A DNA stretch of 64,000 bases from Rodentibacter myodis (lineage in GTDB: Bacteria; Pseudomonadota; Gammaproteobacteria; Enterobacterales; Pasteurellaceae). Shown one piece after another: positions 47,333 to 57,515 of the stretch. Every line of letters begins with the position of its first letter. Position 1 is the stretch's first letter. The notes under the pieces are model-generated. The model was not told the DNA's origin. It searched no databases and was given only the letters and a program-made list of their open reading frames with translations. Location of the stretch: positions 24,001 to 88,000 of the forward strand of contig NZ_MLHQ01000015.1 in assembly GCF_001999305.1 (NCBI RefSeq), written 5' to 3'. Made by a program: the position numbers and the translations under genes.

Positions 47333-49918
47333 ATGATTTCTCAAGAAAATTTTTCACAACACACCCCAATGATGCAGCAATATCTCAAACTTAAAGCGGA
47401 GAATCCGGATATTTTGCTGTTTTATCGGATGGGGGATTTCTATGAGTTGTTTTATGACGATGCGAAAAAAGCGGCAGCGTTATTGGATATTTCCTTAACC
47501 AAACGAGGACAGTCGGCAGGCGAGCCTATTCCAATGGCAGGTGTGCCTTATCACGCGGTGGAAGGTTATTTGGCCAAATTGGTTCAGTTGGGAGAACCGG
47601 TCGCAATTTGTGAACAGGTGGGTGACCCGGCAACGAGTAAAGGGCCGGTGGAACGTCAAATTGTACGGATTGTCACCCCCGGCACCGTGAGTGATGAAGC
47701 CTTATTGCCGGAACGGCAAGACAATCTCATTGCAGCCGTATATCAAGAAAAAGACAAATTTGGTTTAGCCACCTTGGATATGACTTCCGGTCGTTTTCAG
47801 CTTTGTGAGCCGGCAGATAAAGAAACTTTACGGGCAGAACTGCAACGCATTGCCCCTGTTGAATTGCTTTATTGTGAAGATTTTACCGAAATGGCAGCGA
47901 TTGAACATTGTAAAGGTTTACGCCGCCGCCCGATTTGGGAATTTGAACTTAGTACCGCCATTACCTTATTAAACCGCCAGTTCGGGACAAAAGATCTTCG
48001 TGCTTTTGGCGTGGAAAAATCACCACTGGGATTAAGTGCCGCAGGTTGCCTGTTGCAATATGCAAAAGAAACACAACGTACGGCACTGCCACATATTCAA
48101 AGTATTAGTGTGATTCAAAACCAAGACTGCATTCAGCTTGATGCAGCGACACGCCGTAATTTAGAACTGACCCAAAACCTTGCCGGCGGAACGGAAAATA
48201 CCTTGGCTTCCGTGTTGGATAAATGCGTCACGCCAATGGGCAGTCGTTTATTGAAACGTTGGATTCACCAACCGATTCGGGATAGACAAAAATTGCAACA
48301 ACGCCAACAAGCCATTGCGGAAATTCTCAATTTTGATCTGGTGGATGAGTTGCAACCTTACTTGCAATTAGTGGGCGATATGGAACGCATTTTGGCTCGA
48401 GTAGCATTGCGTTCGGCACGTCCACGTGATTTAACCCGTTTGCGTACCGCATTGGAGCAAATTCCCGCATTGCAAACCATTGTTCAACAAAAAACACCGC
48501 CATTTTTGACCGCACTTTTCGGGCAAATTAGCGATTTTAGCGAACAATGTGATTTGCTTCAGCGTGCGATTATCGAAACGCCGCCTTTATTAATTCGTGA
48601 TGGTGGCGTGATTGCCAAAGGTTACAATGCCGAACTGGATGAATGGCGAACCCTTTCTGATGGCGCAACCCAATATCTTGAAAATCTTGAAAAACGGGAA
48701 CGTGAAAGCACGGGCATTGATACCCTCAAAATCGGTTTTAATGCCGTACACGGTTACTACATTCAAATCAGCCAAGGGCAGGCGCATAAAGCTCCAATCC
48801 ATTATGTACGCCGCCAAACCTTGAAAAATGCCGAGCGTTACATCATCCCCGAATTGAAAGAATATGAAGATAAAATGCTGAAATCCAAAGGGGCGGCATT
48901 GGCATTAGAAAAACAACTGTATGAGGAATTGTTTGATTTATTGTTACCGTATTTAGGGGCATTGCAAATGGCAAGCCTTGCCTTGGCAGAACTGGATGTA
49001 TTGGTGAACTTGGCAGAACGTGCGGACACCTTAAATTATGTAATGCCGACTTTTTGCGATGATATTCGGGTGAGCATTGAAAACGGTCGCCATCCGGTGG
49101 TGGAACAAGTCTTAAAAGAGCCGTTTATTGCCAATCCTGTTGAACTGAATTCGGATCGCCATTTGCTGATCATTACCGGCCCGAATATGGGCGGTAAAAG
49201 CACTTATATGCGCCAAACCGCGTTGATTACGCTAATGGCATATATCGGTAGTTTTGTACCGGCAGACAGTGCGCAAATCGGGCAGATTGATCGCATATTC
49301 ACCCGCATTGGCGCATCGGATGATCTTGCTTCCGGTCGTTCTACGTTTATGGTGGAAATGACGGAAATGGCAAATATTCTTCATCAAGCCACGGCACAAA
49401 GCCTTGTGCTGATTGATGAAATCGGGCGGGGAACATCCACTTATGACGGACTTTCTCTGGCTTGGGCTTGTGCCGAATGGTTGGCGAAAAAAACTCGCGC
49501 CCTCACCTTATTTGCCACCCATTATTTTGAACTGACCGTTTTGCCGGAACAGTTTGAAGGCATTCAAAACGTCCATTTGGATGCATTGGAACACAACAAT
49601 AGCATCGCTTTTATGCACGCCGTGCAAGAGGGAGCGGCAAGTAAAAGTTATGGCTTGGCGGTGGCGGCATTGGCAGGTGTGCCACAACCTGTCATAAAAT
49701 TGGCAAAACAAAAATTAACGCAATTAGAAAAAAACGCCGGACATTCGGCGGATCAACAAATTCAAGCCTTGCGTGAGGCCAATCAAAATCAAGGCGAATT
49801 AATGTTTGAACAAACAACGGATGTTCTACGGGAAACCATTGAAAAACTCGACCCCGATGAACTCAGCCCAAAACAAGCGTTGGCATATTTATATCAGTTG
49901 AAGAAACTGGTGAGTTAA
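47333..49918 (+). CDS. mutS: DNA mismatch repair protein MutS
   Basis: MutS recognises mismatches and recruits MutL. The 861-residue protein has the N-terminal mismatch-binding segment [15 protein letters not shown] (Phe and Glu of the F-x-E motif), core and clamp domains, Walker [10 protein letters not shown] at 616-624, Walker [14 protein letters not shown], and a C-terminal helix-turn-helix and tail with [10 protein letters not shown] and a tetramerisation-like end. Start ATG 47333. An uptake signal is at about 48509-48518. Confidence 0.97.
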   Translation: MISQENFSQHTPMMQQYLKLKAENPDILLFYRMGDFYELFYDDAKKAAALLDISLTKRGQSAGEPIPMAGVPYHAVEGYLAKLVQLGEPVAICEQVGDPATSKGPVERQIVRIVTPGTVSDEALLPERQDNLIAAVYQEKDKFGLATLDMTSGRFQLCEPADKETLRAELQRIAPVELLYCEDFTEMAAIEHCKGLRRRPIWEFELSTAITLLNRQFGTKDLRAFGVEKSPLGLSAAGCLLQYAKETQRTALPHIQSISVIQNQDCIQLDAATRRNLELTQNLAGGTENTLASVLDKCVTPMGSRLLKRWIHQPIRDRQKLQQRQQAIAEILNFDLVDELQPYLQLVGDMERILARVALRSARPRDLTRLRTALEQIPALQTIVQQKTPPFLTALFGQISDFSEQCDLLQRAIIETPPLLIRDGGVIAKGYNAELDEWRTLSDGATQYLENLEKRERESTGIDTLKIGFNAVHGYYIQISQGQAHKAPIHYVRRQTLKNAERYIIPELKEYEDKMLKSKGAALALEKQLYEELFDLLLPYLGALQMASLALAELDVLVNLAERADTLNYVMPTFCDDIRVSIENGRHPVVEQVLKEPFIANPVELNSDRHLLIITGPNMGGKSTYMRQTALITLMAYIGSFVPADSAQIGQIDRIFTRIGASDDLASGRSTFMVEMTEMANILHQATAQSLVLIDEIGRGTSTYDGLSLAWACAEWLAKKTRALTLFATHYFELTVLPEQFEGIQNVHLDALEHNNSIAFMHAVQEGAASKSYGLAVAALAGVPQPVIKLAKQKLTQLEKNAGHSADQQIQALREANQNQGELMFEQTTDVLRETIEKLDPDELSPKQALAYLYQLKKLVS

Positions 49919-49928
49919 AAAACTCCCT

Positions 49929-49989
49929 AAAAATGACCGTACTTTTCCTCCCTCAGCCTGCGGCACCTCCCTCCGCAAGCGGAGAGAGA
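49929..49989. repeat. Direct repeat copy 1 (USS-flanked CTCCCTCAGCC unit)
   Basis: The unit starts AAAAATGACCGTACTTTTC (a one-base variant of the uptake signal), then CTCCCTCAGCCTGCGGCAC, and ends GGAGAGAG. Copy 2 at 50191-50252 has the same layout with scattered differences. Confidence 0.6.
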
Positions 49990-50161
49990 AAGGGGGGCAA
50001 CCTGATAACATCCTTTACATCTTACCCCGAACACATCGTTTATATTTTCTTCACTCTCTCTGCTTGCGGAGGACTGATGCTTACATTTGAGCGTTGGCTT
50101 TGCCTACGACCCCAAAGGGGCGAGCGAAGAGAGTAACCTGTTACGAAGTGACTGAGGGAGG
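49947..50161. mobile_element. Possible 215-bp MITE-like element with 10-bp terminal inverted repeats
   Basis: CCTCCCTCAG at 49947-49956 is matched by its complement CTGAGGGAGG at 50152-50161. The inside contains smaller palindromes such as CTCCGCAAGCGGAG (49971-49984) and CCCCAAAGGGG (50110-50120). There is no transposase gene. I see no clear target duplication, so mobility is only a suggestion. Confidence 0.35.
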
Positions 50162-50190
50162 GATTGTAACGTAGTCGCAAAAACTTTGTG

Positions 50191-50252
50191 AAAAATAACC
50201 GCACTTTTCTCTCCCTCAGCCTAAGGCACATTCTTTTGTAAATGGAGAGAGG
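50191..50252. repeat. Direct repeat copy 2 (USS-flanked CTCCCTCAGCC unit)
   Basis: The unit starts AAAAATAACCGCACTTTTCT (full uptake signal), then CTCCCTCAGCCTAAGGCAC, and ends GGAGAGAGG. It is a second copy of 49929-49989. Confidence 0.6.
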
Positions 50253-50352
50253 GAAGGAAAATTGGGTATTTCAAGCATTTCTCTTGATAAACAGAGGAAG
50301 AAAATTTGGTGGCGTGATGAAACAAATGCACAAAGAAAAAATAGTGTGAATA

Positions 50353-50376
50353 GTAGAGACAGCCACGCTGTCGTCC
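50353..50376 (+). repeat. Single REP-like hairpin with GTAG foot
   Basis: GTAGA is followed by a perfect hairpin GACAGC-CAC-GCTGTC (50358-50372) and GTCC. It has the same layout as the hairpins at 27972 and 58823 but no inverted partner within 90 bases. Confidence 0.5.
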
Positions 50377-50426
50377 TTTTTCAAATAACCCCTTCATTGC
50401 ACAACGGCAACATAATACCGAAAATA

Positions 50427-50459
50427 AAGGGAAAACCGGTTGATGACAGGTTTTCCCTT
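50427..50459 (-). terminator. Terminator after msrQ
   Basis: AAGGGAAAACC (50427-50437) pairs perfectly with GGTTTTCCCTT (50449-50459). On the - strand the stem is followed by TATTTTCGG. Confidence 0.8.
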
Positions 50460-50467
50460 ATGAAGGC

Positions 50468-51052
50468 TTAACGAAGAAACCTTGGTGAAAGCCATTTCCA
50501 CAACAAAATCACGAATACGCAAGCGCCGATTACGAGCGGGGCGAGGGTAACGCTTTTCACCGACCAATAATAATGCACTGCTGCCAACCCAATGGCGGGG
50601 TAAGCCCATTGATGGATTTTAAACCATTTTTGCCCGAGTTTACGCTTAAGTGAAGGTAATGAGGTGATCGCCATGACCGTTAAAATAGCAAAGGCGATAA
50701 ACCCCAAGATTAAATAAGGTCGGCTAAACAGTTCGCTGAAGAATAACCTGACATCCTGCCCCAATTCCAGCATAAAATAGCTTGTAACGTGTAATGCGGC
50801 CCAAACAAAAGCCCATAATCCAAGTGGTCGGCGTAAAATTTGGTACTGATTTTTACGCAATACTTGCAACATTATCCCAACCAAAAACATCACACAAAAA
50901 ATAATGATTGCCGTATAACCAAGGAAATGCTCAATTTCTTTAATTGGATCACTGCCGAGCAGGTTCGGATTGTCGCCACTTAAGGCATAGCCCAACCAAA
51001 TTGCCGGGCTAAGACAGCATAAATGAATTAATATTTGCCAAAAACGTAGCAT
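50468..51052 (-). CDS. msrQ: Heme-binding membrane subunit MsrQ (YedZ)
   Basis: MsrQ is the inner-membrane b-type heme protein that passes electrons from the quinone pool to MsrP. The 194-residue protein has about six membrane spans with the ferric-reductase-like His residues (LGLWAFVWAALHVTSYF, KIHQWAYPAIGLAAVHYYWS). Its ATG shares one base with the msrP stop (TAATG), so the two are translationally coupled. Confidence 0.94.
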   Translation of the reverse strand: MLRFWQILIHLCCLSPAIWLGYALSGDNPNLLGSDPIKEIEHFLGYTAIIIFCVMFLVGIMLQVLRKNQYQILRRPLGLWAFVWAALHVTSYFMLELGQDVRLFFSELFSRPYLILGFIAFAILTVMAITSLPSLKRKLGQKWFKIHQWAYPAIGLAAVHYYWSVKSVTLAPLVIGACVFVILLWKWLSPRFLR

Positions 51053-51972
51053 TAGAAATGTTCCCTTAAATCTAAACCGGTGTACAACTGTGCCACTTCT
51101 TTTTCGTAACCATTGAACATTAAGGTTGGTTGACGTTTAACCGAGAACAATCCACCACTGCCGATAACCCTTTCGGAGGCTTGCGACCAACGAGGATGAT
51201 CCACATTCGGATTCACATTGGCGTAAAAACCGTATTCTTGCGGGGCGAGTTTTTCCCAAGTGGTGAGCGGACGGGTTTCCGAGAAGGTGATTTTGACAAT
51301 GGATTTGATACTTTTAAAGCCGTACTTCCACGGCACAACCAATCGAATCGGCGCACCATTTTGTGGTGGCAACGGCTTTCCGTATAAGCCCGTTGCAAGC
51401 AAGGTGAGTGGGTTTAAGGCTTCATCCAAGCGTAAGGCTTCTACATAAGGGTACTCAATGCCGCCACCGAAAAAGTGATTTTTTTGTCCGGGCATTTGTT
51501 CCGGATCAAACAGTGTATGAAAGACAACATATTTGGCTTTGGCGGTGGGTTTGGCTTTTTCAATTAAACGGGCGAGTTCAAACCCTTGCCAAGGAATGAC
51601 CATTGACCACGCCTCGACACAGCGAAAACGGTAAATACGTTCTTCCAACGGGAAGGTGTTGGTTAAAGCGGCGTAATCAAGGGTGAAAGGTTGTTCCACT
51701 TCACCGTCAATCTCAAGTTGCCACGGGTTTGTCTTAAAATCTTTGGCGTATTGGGCAGGCGAGCCTTTATCTACCCCAAATTCATAAAAATTATTATAAC
51801 CGATCACTTTTTCTTCGGGGGTCAGTATCAGTTTATCGGGCGATCGGGACGTGGTTTCCGCAAAATTTGTTTTTGGCAACAATGCCCCCACCGCCCCAAG
51901 ACCAAGGGCTGCGATAATTTTACGTCTTTGCTTAAAAATCGCTTCAGGGGTAACATCTGATTGTTTTAGCAT
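51052..51972 (-). CDS. msrP: Periplasmic methionine sulfoxide reductase MsrP (YedY)
   Basis: MsrP is a molybdenum-cofactor enzyme that repairs oxidised methionine in periplasmic proteins. The 306-residue protein has a Tat signal with Arg16-Arg17 ([17 protein letters not shown]), the Moco-binding Cys118 in [15 protein letters not shown], and [28 protein letters not shown] precedes the start. It is the first gene of msrPQ, and lies divergent from a sigma factor gene with an 83-base gap. Confidence 0.95.
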   Translation of the reverse strand: MLKQSDVTPEAIFKQRRKIIAALGLGAVGALLPKTNFAETTSRSPDKLILTPEEKVIGYNNFYEFGVDKGSPAQYAKDFKTNPWQLEIDGEVEQPFTLDYAALTNTFPLEERIYRFRCVEAWSMVIPWQGFELARLIEKAKPTAKAKYVVFHTLFDPEQMPGQKNHFFGGGIEYPYVEALRLDEALNPLTLLATGLYGKPLPPQNGAPIRLVVPWKYGFKSIKSIVKITFSETRPLTTWEKLAPQEYGFYANVNPNVDHPRWSQASERVIGSGGLFSVKRQPTLMFNGYEKEVAQLYTGLDLREHF

Positions 51973-52010
51973 CGTTTATCTCCTTGTTTTATAAAAATAG
52001 TTTTCTTGTT

Positions 52011-52037
52011 TGACGAAAATCATTTAAAATCCTTACA
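52011..52037 (-). promoter_or_regulatory. Candidate ECF-type promoter of msrPQ
   Basis: Reading the - strand, TGTAAGG (52037-52031) is followed by a 15-base AT-rich spacer and CGTCA (52015-52011). This spacing and the CGTC box fit ECF sigma promoters in general. The msrP start is about 40 bases further. The match is by eye only. Confidence 0.35.
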
Positions 52038-52055
52038 AAAAATTAGAAAAACAAA

Positions 52056-52622
52056 ATGTATAACCTATCAAATAAAGAATTAGATGAAATACGGTTGCAA
52101 ATGCTTAAATTTGCTGTATTACAACTTTCTGATTCAAATTTAGCGGAAGATATTGTTCAAGAAGCATTTGAATCTGCCTATAAATATGCAGATACTTTCT
52201 GCGGAAAATCAGCTTTGAAAACTTGGATATTTTCCATTCTTAAAAATAAAATTATTGATGCTTTGAAGCGAAAGAAACCGATCCCGGTATCGGAATTGGT
52301 GGAAGATCACGAGATTGAAAATTTTTTTGACCAGACAGGGCATTGGAGCGAAAATGATGCTCCTTCGGAATGGACCGGTATTCAAGCTACGGTGTATAAG
52401 AGTGAATTTTGGGCAATTTTTCATCTTTGTTTAAATAAACTCCCCGCTCAACAAGCTCGTGTTTTTATGATGCGTAACTATCTCGGTTTAGCCACTCAAG
52501 AGATTTGCCAAGAATGCGAAATTTCAGTGAGTAACCTTAATGTGTTACTTTATCGTGCCAGATTACAACTGCAGGTTTGTTTGGCAAGAAATTGGTTTAA
52601 TGGTGAAAATGATGCGATGTAA
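52056..52622 (+). CDS. ECF-type RNA polymerase sigma factor
   Basis: The 188-residue protein has sigma region 2 (DSNLAEDIVQEAFESAYKYADTF, then ALKTWIFSILKNKIIDALKRKK) and region 4 (LNKLPAQQARVFMMRNYLGLATQEICQECEISVSNLNVLLYRARLQLQ) and no region 1 or 3, so it belongs to the extracytoplasmic-function group. It resembles what is called RpoE2 in H. influenzae. Position next to msrPQ points to oxidative (hypochlorite-type) stress control. It overlaps the following small zinc-finger gene by 23 bases. No clear ribosome site. Confidence 0.85.
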   Translation: MYNLSNKELDEIRLQMLKFAVLQLSDSNLAEDIVQEAFESAYKYADTFCGKSALKTWIFSILKNKIIDALKRKKPIPVSELVEDHEIENFFDQTGHWSENDAPSEWTGIQATVYKSEFWAIFHLCLNKLPAQQARVFMMRNYLGLATQEICQECEISVSNLNVLLYRARLQLQVCLARNWFNGENDAM

Positions 52623-52794
52623 ACAAGCGACTCAATTTATTTCATTATCTTATGAGCAACCCTTGTCGACTTATCAGAAAATTCGTCTTAAAACCCATTT
52701 ACTCATTTGTCCGTATTGTCGGGCTTTTGGTAAAAACACCAAACGATTGCATCATTTGTTGAAAGACTATGGTCAGGGAAAAGGGGAGAAATAA
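52600..52794 (+). CDS. Small zinc-finger anti-sigma candidate
   Basis: The 64-residue protein (MVKMMRCKQATQFISL...) has Cys7, His33, Cys37 and Cys40, in the form C-x25-H-x3-C-x2-C, the zinc-binding layout of zf-HC2 (ZAS) anti-sigma domains. It has no membrane span, so it would be a soluble, possibly redox-sensitive anti-sigma factor. It overlaps the sigma gene by 23 bases; the start could be ATG 52600 or the ATG at 52609. Function is inferred from domain and position. Confidence 0.7.
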   Translation: MVKMMRCKQATQFISLSYEQPLSTYQKIRLKTHLLICPYCRAFGKNTKRLHHLLKDYGQGKGEK

Positions 52795-52965
52795 AGTGAG
52801 TGAAAATAGGTAGTGATTAGATTTGTGATGGTCTTTTCATACAAGAACAAAACACGCAAAACTACACTGTTTTTAACCGCACTTTTCGCCTTTTACAGTT
52901 ATAGTCGTAACAATATTCGCACAATATCCAATCATTTTAAATTTGTAAATAAAAGTACAGAGGAT

Positions 52966-53000
52966 AAAAAAGCAACAGCCTTTTGGGTTGTTGCTTTTTT
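52966..53000. terminator. Bidirectional terminator between the anti-sigma gene and purL
   Basis: AAAAAAGCAACA (52966-52977) pairs with TGTTGCTTTTTT (52989-53000). A-run on one side and T-run on the other make it work both ways between convergent genes. Confidence 0.9.
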
Positions 53001-53014
53001 CGTTATATTCATCG

Positions 53015-56000
53015 CTATTTCAACACTATTCTTGCATTTCTAAATAATCTCATCCAAGCACCGTCTTCGCTCCACTCTTCCGGATACCAAGAGTTAGAGA
53101 CAGCACGGAATACCCGCTCCGGATGAGGCATCATTGCAGCAATGCGGCCGTCAGTGTTGGTGATTGCGGTGATGCCCAATGCCGAGCCGTTTGGGTTTGC
53201 CGGATAAGTTTCGGTAACCTTCAAATGGCTATCAATGTATTGTGCAACGATTAAGTTTTGTGCTTGAAGTGCGGTCAAATTTTCCGGTGTTTTAAATTCC
53301 ACCCGCCCTTCCCCGTGTGATACGGCGATTGGCATATGTGATCCCGCCATACCTTGAAACCAGAGGGAGGAGGTATCGTTAATTTTCACCATTGCGGCAC
53401 GGGCTTCAAAGCGTTCGGATTTGTTACGAACGAAACGAGGCCAGTTTTCCGCCCCCGGGATAATTTCTGCAAGGTTTGAGATAAATTGACAGCCGTTACA
53501 TACACCGAGTGAAAGGGTATTTTCATTGGCGAAGAATTGGCTGAATTGATCGCGTAATTGTGGGTTGAATAAAATGGATTTTGCCCAGCCACCACCTGCA
53601 CCGAGTACATCCCCATAAGAGAATCCTCCGCAGGCAACCATTGCATTAAAGTCATTTAAGTTATAGCGACCTGCCATTAAATCGCTCATATGTACATCAA
53701 TTGCCGCAAAGCCTGCACGGTCAAAGGCGGCTGCCATTTCTACGTGGCTGTTTACGCCTTGTTCACGCAATACGGCGACTTTTGGTTTTGCCCCTTTGGC
53801 AATGTAAGGGGCGGCAATATCTTCATTTGGGTGATAAGTTAAGAATGCTGATAAGCCTTTGTTGGTTGGATCTTTTTTCGCTTCAAATTCTTCATCGGCA
53901 CATTCAGGATTATCACGTAAACGTTGCATTTGGTGGGTGAGTTCGGCCCAAATTCCACGCAATGCCGAACGTTTTTCGCTGAGTAATTTTTGGTTGCCGC
54001 GTGCGATTTCAATGCGATCATCGGTGATAACCGCACCGATTTCGTGTGTGATTGGCAATAAATCGTGGGCTTGTAAGATATCACGCACGGCACTTAATTC
54101 GCCCTCGGCAACTTGAATCACTGCCCCCAATTCTTCGTTGAATAATACGGCAAGATCATTGTCGCCTAATGCGGAAATATCCACTTCCACACCACAGTTA
54201 CCGGCGAATGCCATTTCTGCCAAGGTGGTGATTAAACCGCCGTCTGAGCGGTCGTGATAAGCCAATAATTTACGTGCCGCCACAAGAGATTGCATTGCAT
54301 TGAAGAAATTTTTCAATGTCGCTACGTTCACCACATCGGCAGGTTTATCGCCAAGTTGTTTGTAAACTTGAGCAAGGGCGGTCGCCCCAAGGCGATTTTT
54401 TCCTTCGCCCAAATCAATGAAGAGTAGGCGGGATACGCCTTTATCGGTGCGAAGTTGCGGTGTGACGGTTTTACGCACATCTTCCACGCGTGCAAATGCA
54501 CTGATCACTAAAGAAAGAGGGGCGGTTACCGTTTTTTGTTCGCCATTTTCCTGCCAAGTAGTTTTCATTGACATTGAATCTTTCCCCACCGGAATGGTAA
54601 GACCCAATGCCGGACAAAGTTCTTCCCCCACCGCTTTTACGGCTTCGTAAAGACCGGCATCTTCACCGCAGTGGCCTGCGGCAGACATCCAGTTTGCGGA
54701 AAGTTTAATGCGTTTAATCTCGCCAATATTGGTGCCGGCAATGTTGGTAATGGATTCGGCAACCGCCAAACGTGCGGAAGCACCAAAATCAAGTAAGGCG
54801 ACAGGCGCACGTTCGCCCATTGCCATTGCTTCACCGTGATAGCTATCAAGACTTGCGGTGGTAACAGCCACATCCGAGACCGGAATTTGCCACGGCCCGA
54901 CCATTTGATCACGTGCGACCATACCGGTAACGGAGCGATCGCCAATGGTAATTAAGAAGGTTTTTTCTGCCACGACCGGCAAGCGTAATACACGGTGAAG
55001 GGCTTCTTTTAGTTCAATCCCTTCTTGTAAAACACGGGGATTTTCAACCGCACTTGATTGTACATTGCGGGTCATTTTCGGGGTTTTACCGAGTAGCACA
55101 TTCATCGGTAAATCAATCGGATTATTATTGAAATGGCTATCGTGCAAAGTTAAATGTTTTTCTTCGGTCGCTTCGCCAATCACCGCGAATGGCGCACGCT
55201 CACGCTCACAAAGTGCGGTAAATAATTCAAGTTTTTCCGGTGCTACGGCTAAAACGTAGCGTTCTTGCGATTCGTTGCACCAAATTTCAAGTGGCGACAT
55301 CCCTTTTTCATCACAAAGAATGGAACGTAAATCGAATTTGCCGCCACGTTCGCCATCGTGTACCAATTCCGGCATTGCGTTGGATAAGCCGCCTGCCCCC
55401 ACATCGTGGATAAATAAAATCGGGTTGTCTTCGCCAAGTTGCCAACAGCGATCGATCACCTCTTGGCAACGGCGTTCCATTTCAGGGTTTTCACGTTGAA
55501 CGGAAGCAAAATCCAAATCTTCTTTTGATTTGCCGCTATCCATTGAGGATGCCGCGCCACCGCCTAAACCGATATTCATTGCGGCACCGCCTAAGACAAT
55601 GAGTTTTGCACCGACAGGAATGTCGCCTTTTTGCACGTGTTCGGCGCGGATATTGCCAATTCCGCCGGCAAGCATAATGGGTTTATGATAGCCACGCACT
55701 TCTTCGCCATTGAAACTGTTTACTTTTTCTTCATAAGTGCGGAAATAACCGAGCAATGCCGGACGACCAAATTCATTGTTGAATGCCGCCCCACCCAATG
55801 GGCCTTCAATCATAATATCGAGGGCTGAAGCAATGCGGTTTGGTTTAGAAAGCGGATTTTCCCAAGGTTGCTCAAAGTTTGGAATCATAAGGTTTGAGAC
55901 GGAAAAACCGGTTAAACCGGCTTTTGGTTTTGCCCCACGACCGGTTGCACCTTCATCACGAATTTCACCGCCGGAACCGGTTGCCGCCCCCGGAAAAGGC

Positions 56001-56908
56001 GAAATGGCGGTCGGGTGATTGTGGGTTTCCACTTTCATTAAAATGTGGGTATCTTCATTGTGGTAACGGTATTGTCCGTCTTGATCGGCAAAGAAACGCC
56101 CGACTTTTGAACCTTCCATAACTGCCGCATTATCTTTATAAGCGGAAAGCACGAAATCAGGTGTTTTCTCAAAGGTGTTTTTGATCATTTTAAACAAGGA
56201 TTTATCTTGTTTTTCACCATCAATTATCCAATCGGCGTTAAAGATTTTATGGCGACAATGTTCTGAGTTGGCTTGGGCGAACATATAGAGTTCAATATCG
56301 TTTGGGTTACGTCCAAGGGCGGTGAAATTGTCCACCAAATAATCAATTTCATCTTCCGCCAGTGCCAAGCCTAATTCAATATTTGCCCTTTCTAAGGCTT
56401 GACGACCGCCATTTAAAATATCCACTGTGGTGAAAGGTTTTGGGGCTTGATGACGGAATAAGATTTCCACCTCTTTTGCTTCACGCACCACGGTTTCCAT
56501 CATTCGGTCGTGCAAAAGTGCGGTCAATTTTTCTTGCGTTTTTTCATTCAAAGGTTGGCTAAATTCAAAATAATACGCCAATCCCCGTTCAATACGTTCC
56601 ACTTCTTTCAAACCACAATTATGGGCAATATCCGTTGCCTTTGATGACCAAGAAGAAATTGTGCCGATACGAGGAATCACAATAAAGGTTTCGCCTTTTG
56701 CTTCGTGTTCTGCCAAGGTTGGGCCGTAATGGAGCAGGGCTTTCAATTTGCTTTCCTGCTCGGTGGAAAGTGCCGTGTTGAGTTCCACAAAATGCACATA
56801 TTCCGCATAGACGGATTTGACCGGCACATCATTTTGTCGGAATTTTTGCATTAAGCCATTAATACGGAATTCGGAAAGGGCAGGAGAGCCGCGGAAAATT
56901 TGAAACAT
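53015..56908 (-). CDS. purL: Phosphoribosylformylglycinamidine synthase
   Basis: PurL carries out the fourth step of purine synthesis, adding glutamine nitrogen to FGAR. The 1297-residue large-type enzyme has the N-terminal domain ([16 protein letters not shown]), two AIR-synthase-like halves ([46 protein letters not shown]) and a C-terminal glutaminase with Cys in LGVCNGCQF and His/Glu in HGEGR/PHPERVF. I chose start 56908, preceded by AAGGGA, over a frame 20 codons longer. A PurR box lies upstream. Confidence 0.97.
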   Translation of the reverse strand: MFQIFRGSPALSEFRINGLMQKFRQNDVPVKSVYAEYVHFVELNTALSTEQESKLKALLHYGPTLAEHEAKGETFIVIPRIGTISSWSSKATDIAHNCGLKEVERIERGLAYYFEFSQPLNEKTQEKLTALLHDRMMETVVREAKEVEILFRHQAPKPFTTVDILNGGRQALERANIELGLALAEDEIDYLVDNFTALGRNPNDIELYMFAQANSEHCRHKIFNADWIIDGEKQDKSLFKMIKNTFEKTPDFVLSAYKDNAAVMEGSKVGRFFADQDGQYRYHNEDTHILMKVETHNHPTAISPFPGAATGSGGEIRDEGATGRGAKPKAGLTGFSVSNLMIPNFEQPWENPLSKPNRIASALDIMIEGPLGGAAFNNEFGRPALLGYFRTYEEKVNSFNGEEVRGYHKPIMLAGGIGNIRAEHVQKGDIPVGAKLIVLGGAAMNIGLGGGAASSMDSGKSKEDLDFASVQRENPEMERRCQEVIDRCWQLGEDNPILFIHDVGAGGLSNAMPELVHDGERGGKFDLRSILCDEKGMSPLEIWCNESQERYVLAVAPEKLELFTALCERERAPFAVIGEATEEKHLTLHDSHFNNNPIDLPMNVLLGKTPKMTRNVQSSAVENPRVLQEGIELKEALHRVLRLPVVAEKTFLITIGDRSVTGMVARDQMVGPWQIPVSDVAVTTASLDSYHGEAMAMGERAPVALLDFGASARLAVAESITNIAGTNIGEIKRIKLSANWMSAAGHCGEDAGLYEAVKAVGEELCPALGLTIPVGKDSMSMKTTWQENGEQKTVTAPLSLVISAFARVEDVRKTVTPQLRTDKGVSRLLFIDLGEGKNRLGATALAQVYKQLGDKPADVVNVATLKNFFNAMQSLVAARKLLAYHDRSDGGLITTLAEMAFAGNCGVEVDISALGDNDLAVLFNEELGAVIQVAEGELSAVRDILQAHDLLPITHEIGAVITDDRIEIARGNQKLLSEKRSALRGIWAELTHQMQRLRDNPECADEEFEAKKDPTNKGLSAFLTYHPNEDIAAPYIAKGAKPKVAVLREQGVNSHVEMAAAFDRAGFAAIDVHMSDLMAGRYNLNDFNAMVACGGFSYGDVLGAGGGWAKSILFNPQLRDQFSQFFANENTLSLGVCNGCQFISNLAEIIPGAENWPRFVRNKSERFEARAAMVKINDTSSLWFQGMAGSHMPIAVSHGEGRVEFKTPENLTALQAQNLIVAQYIDSHLKVTETYPANPNGSALGITAITNTDGRIAAMMPHPERVFRAVSNSWYPEEWSEDGAWMRLFRNARIVLK

Positions 56909-56973
56909 AAGGATTCCCTTTGAGTCTGAATGGAAGTAAAAATTGCGCGCCATTATAAAGGAAAACACAGAAA

Positions 56974-56989
56974 ACGAAAACGATTGCGT
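56974..56989. promoter_or_regulatory. PurR operator upstream of purL
   Basis: On the - strand ACGCAATCGTTTTCGT fits the PurR consensus ANGCAANCGNTTNCNT at every fixed base. It lies 66 bases before the purL start, where repression of purL is expected. Confidence 0.75.
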
Positions 56990-57114
56990 GGTGGTTTTTA
57001 GGGAATAAATTTGTTTCGATATTAATTGGATTTTCTATAATATATGAATATGTTGGCGTTGATACAAGTAATTTTATTTTTATGGAACTCAGTAACTAAA
57101 AGGAAAACAAACTA

Positions 57115-57477
57115 ATGGCTGTTATCGGACCTCATGAGGGTAAAGAATTGGAATTAATGTTAAATAATCAAAAAAATATAGCACTTTTTTATAGTGATTA
57201 TGATATTCCGGAAAGTTTTTTGCCTTATTTAGAAAATAATATATTTAAACTTAGAGTAGTTAATCCAGTAGATGAATTAAAGAATCCCTTTTCCTATAAT
57301 ATAATCTATAAAGACAAATACATAAAGGATGTAAACTACTTAGTGGAACTACTAAAAGAAGCGGCAGGGGAATTTAATCCTATGGTAGAAAGAGAAATAG
57401 GAAGACTATTGGGCTATGACAAGGATGATATAGAATTTTATATAACTAACTGTTATTCTAATGGGCTGTTTATATAA
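57115..57477 (+). CDS. AT-rich orphan protein, unknown function
   Basis: I do not recognise this 120-residue acidic protein (MAVIGPHEGKELELML...). It has no signal peptide or membrane span. The C-terminal part, REIGRLLGYDKDDIEFYI, looks like a small helical domain. The DNA is markedly richer in A and T than purL and the DUF924 gene and has no uptake signal, so it was probably acquired. AAAGGAAAAC precedes ATG 57115. Size, charge and base content resemble orphan immunity genes of polymorphic toxins, but there is no toxin gene next to it. Confidence 0.6.
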   Translation: MAVIGPHEGKELELMLNNQKNIALFYSDYDIPESFLPYLENNIFKLRVVNPVDELKNPFSYNIIYKDKYIKDVNYLVELLKEAAGEFNPMVEREIGRLLGYDKDDIEFYITNCYSNGLFI

Positions 57478-57515
57478 AACAATTATTCCTTTTAACGGTA
57501 TAAATGGAGCAAATG

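Noticed and set aside
50200-50467. Short frames in the gene-free stretch after mutS
   Set aside because: They run across repeats and hairpins and have no ribosome sites or recognisable sequence.
52813-53043. A 76-codon frame with one hydrophobic segment between the anti-sigma gene and purL
   Set aside because: It contains an uptake signal and the whole bidirectional terminator 52966-53000; the hydrophobic part is coded by the T-rich terminator arm.
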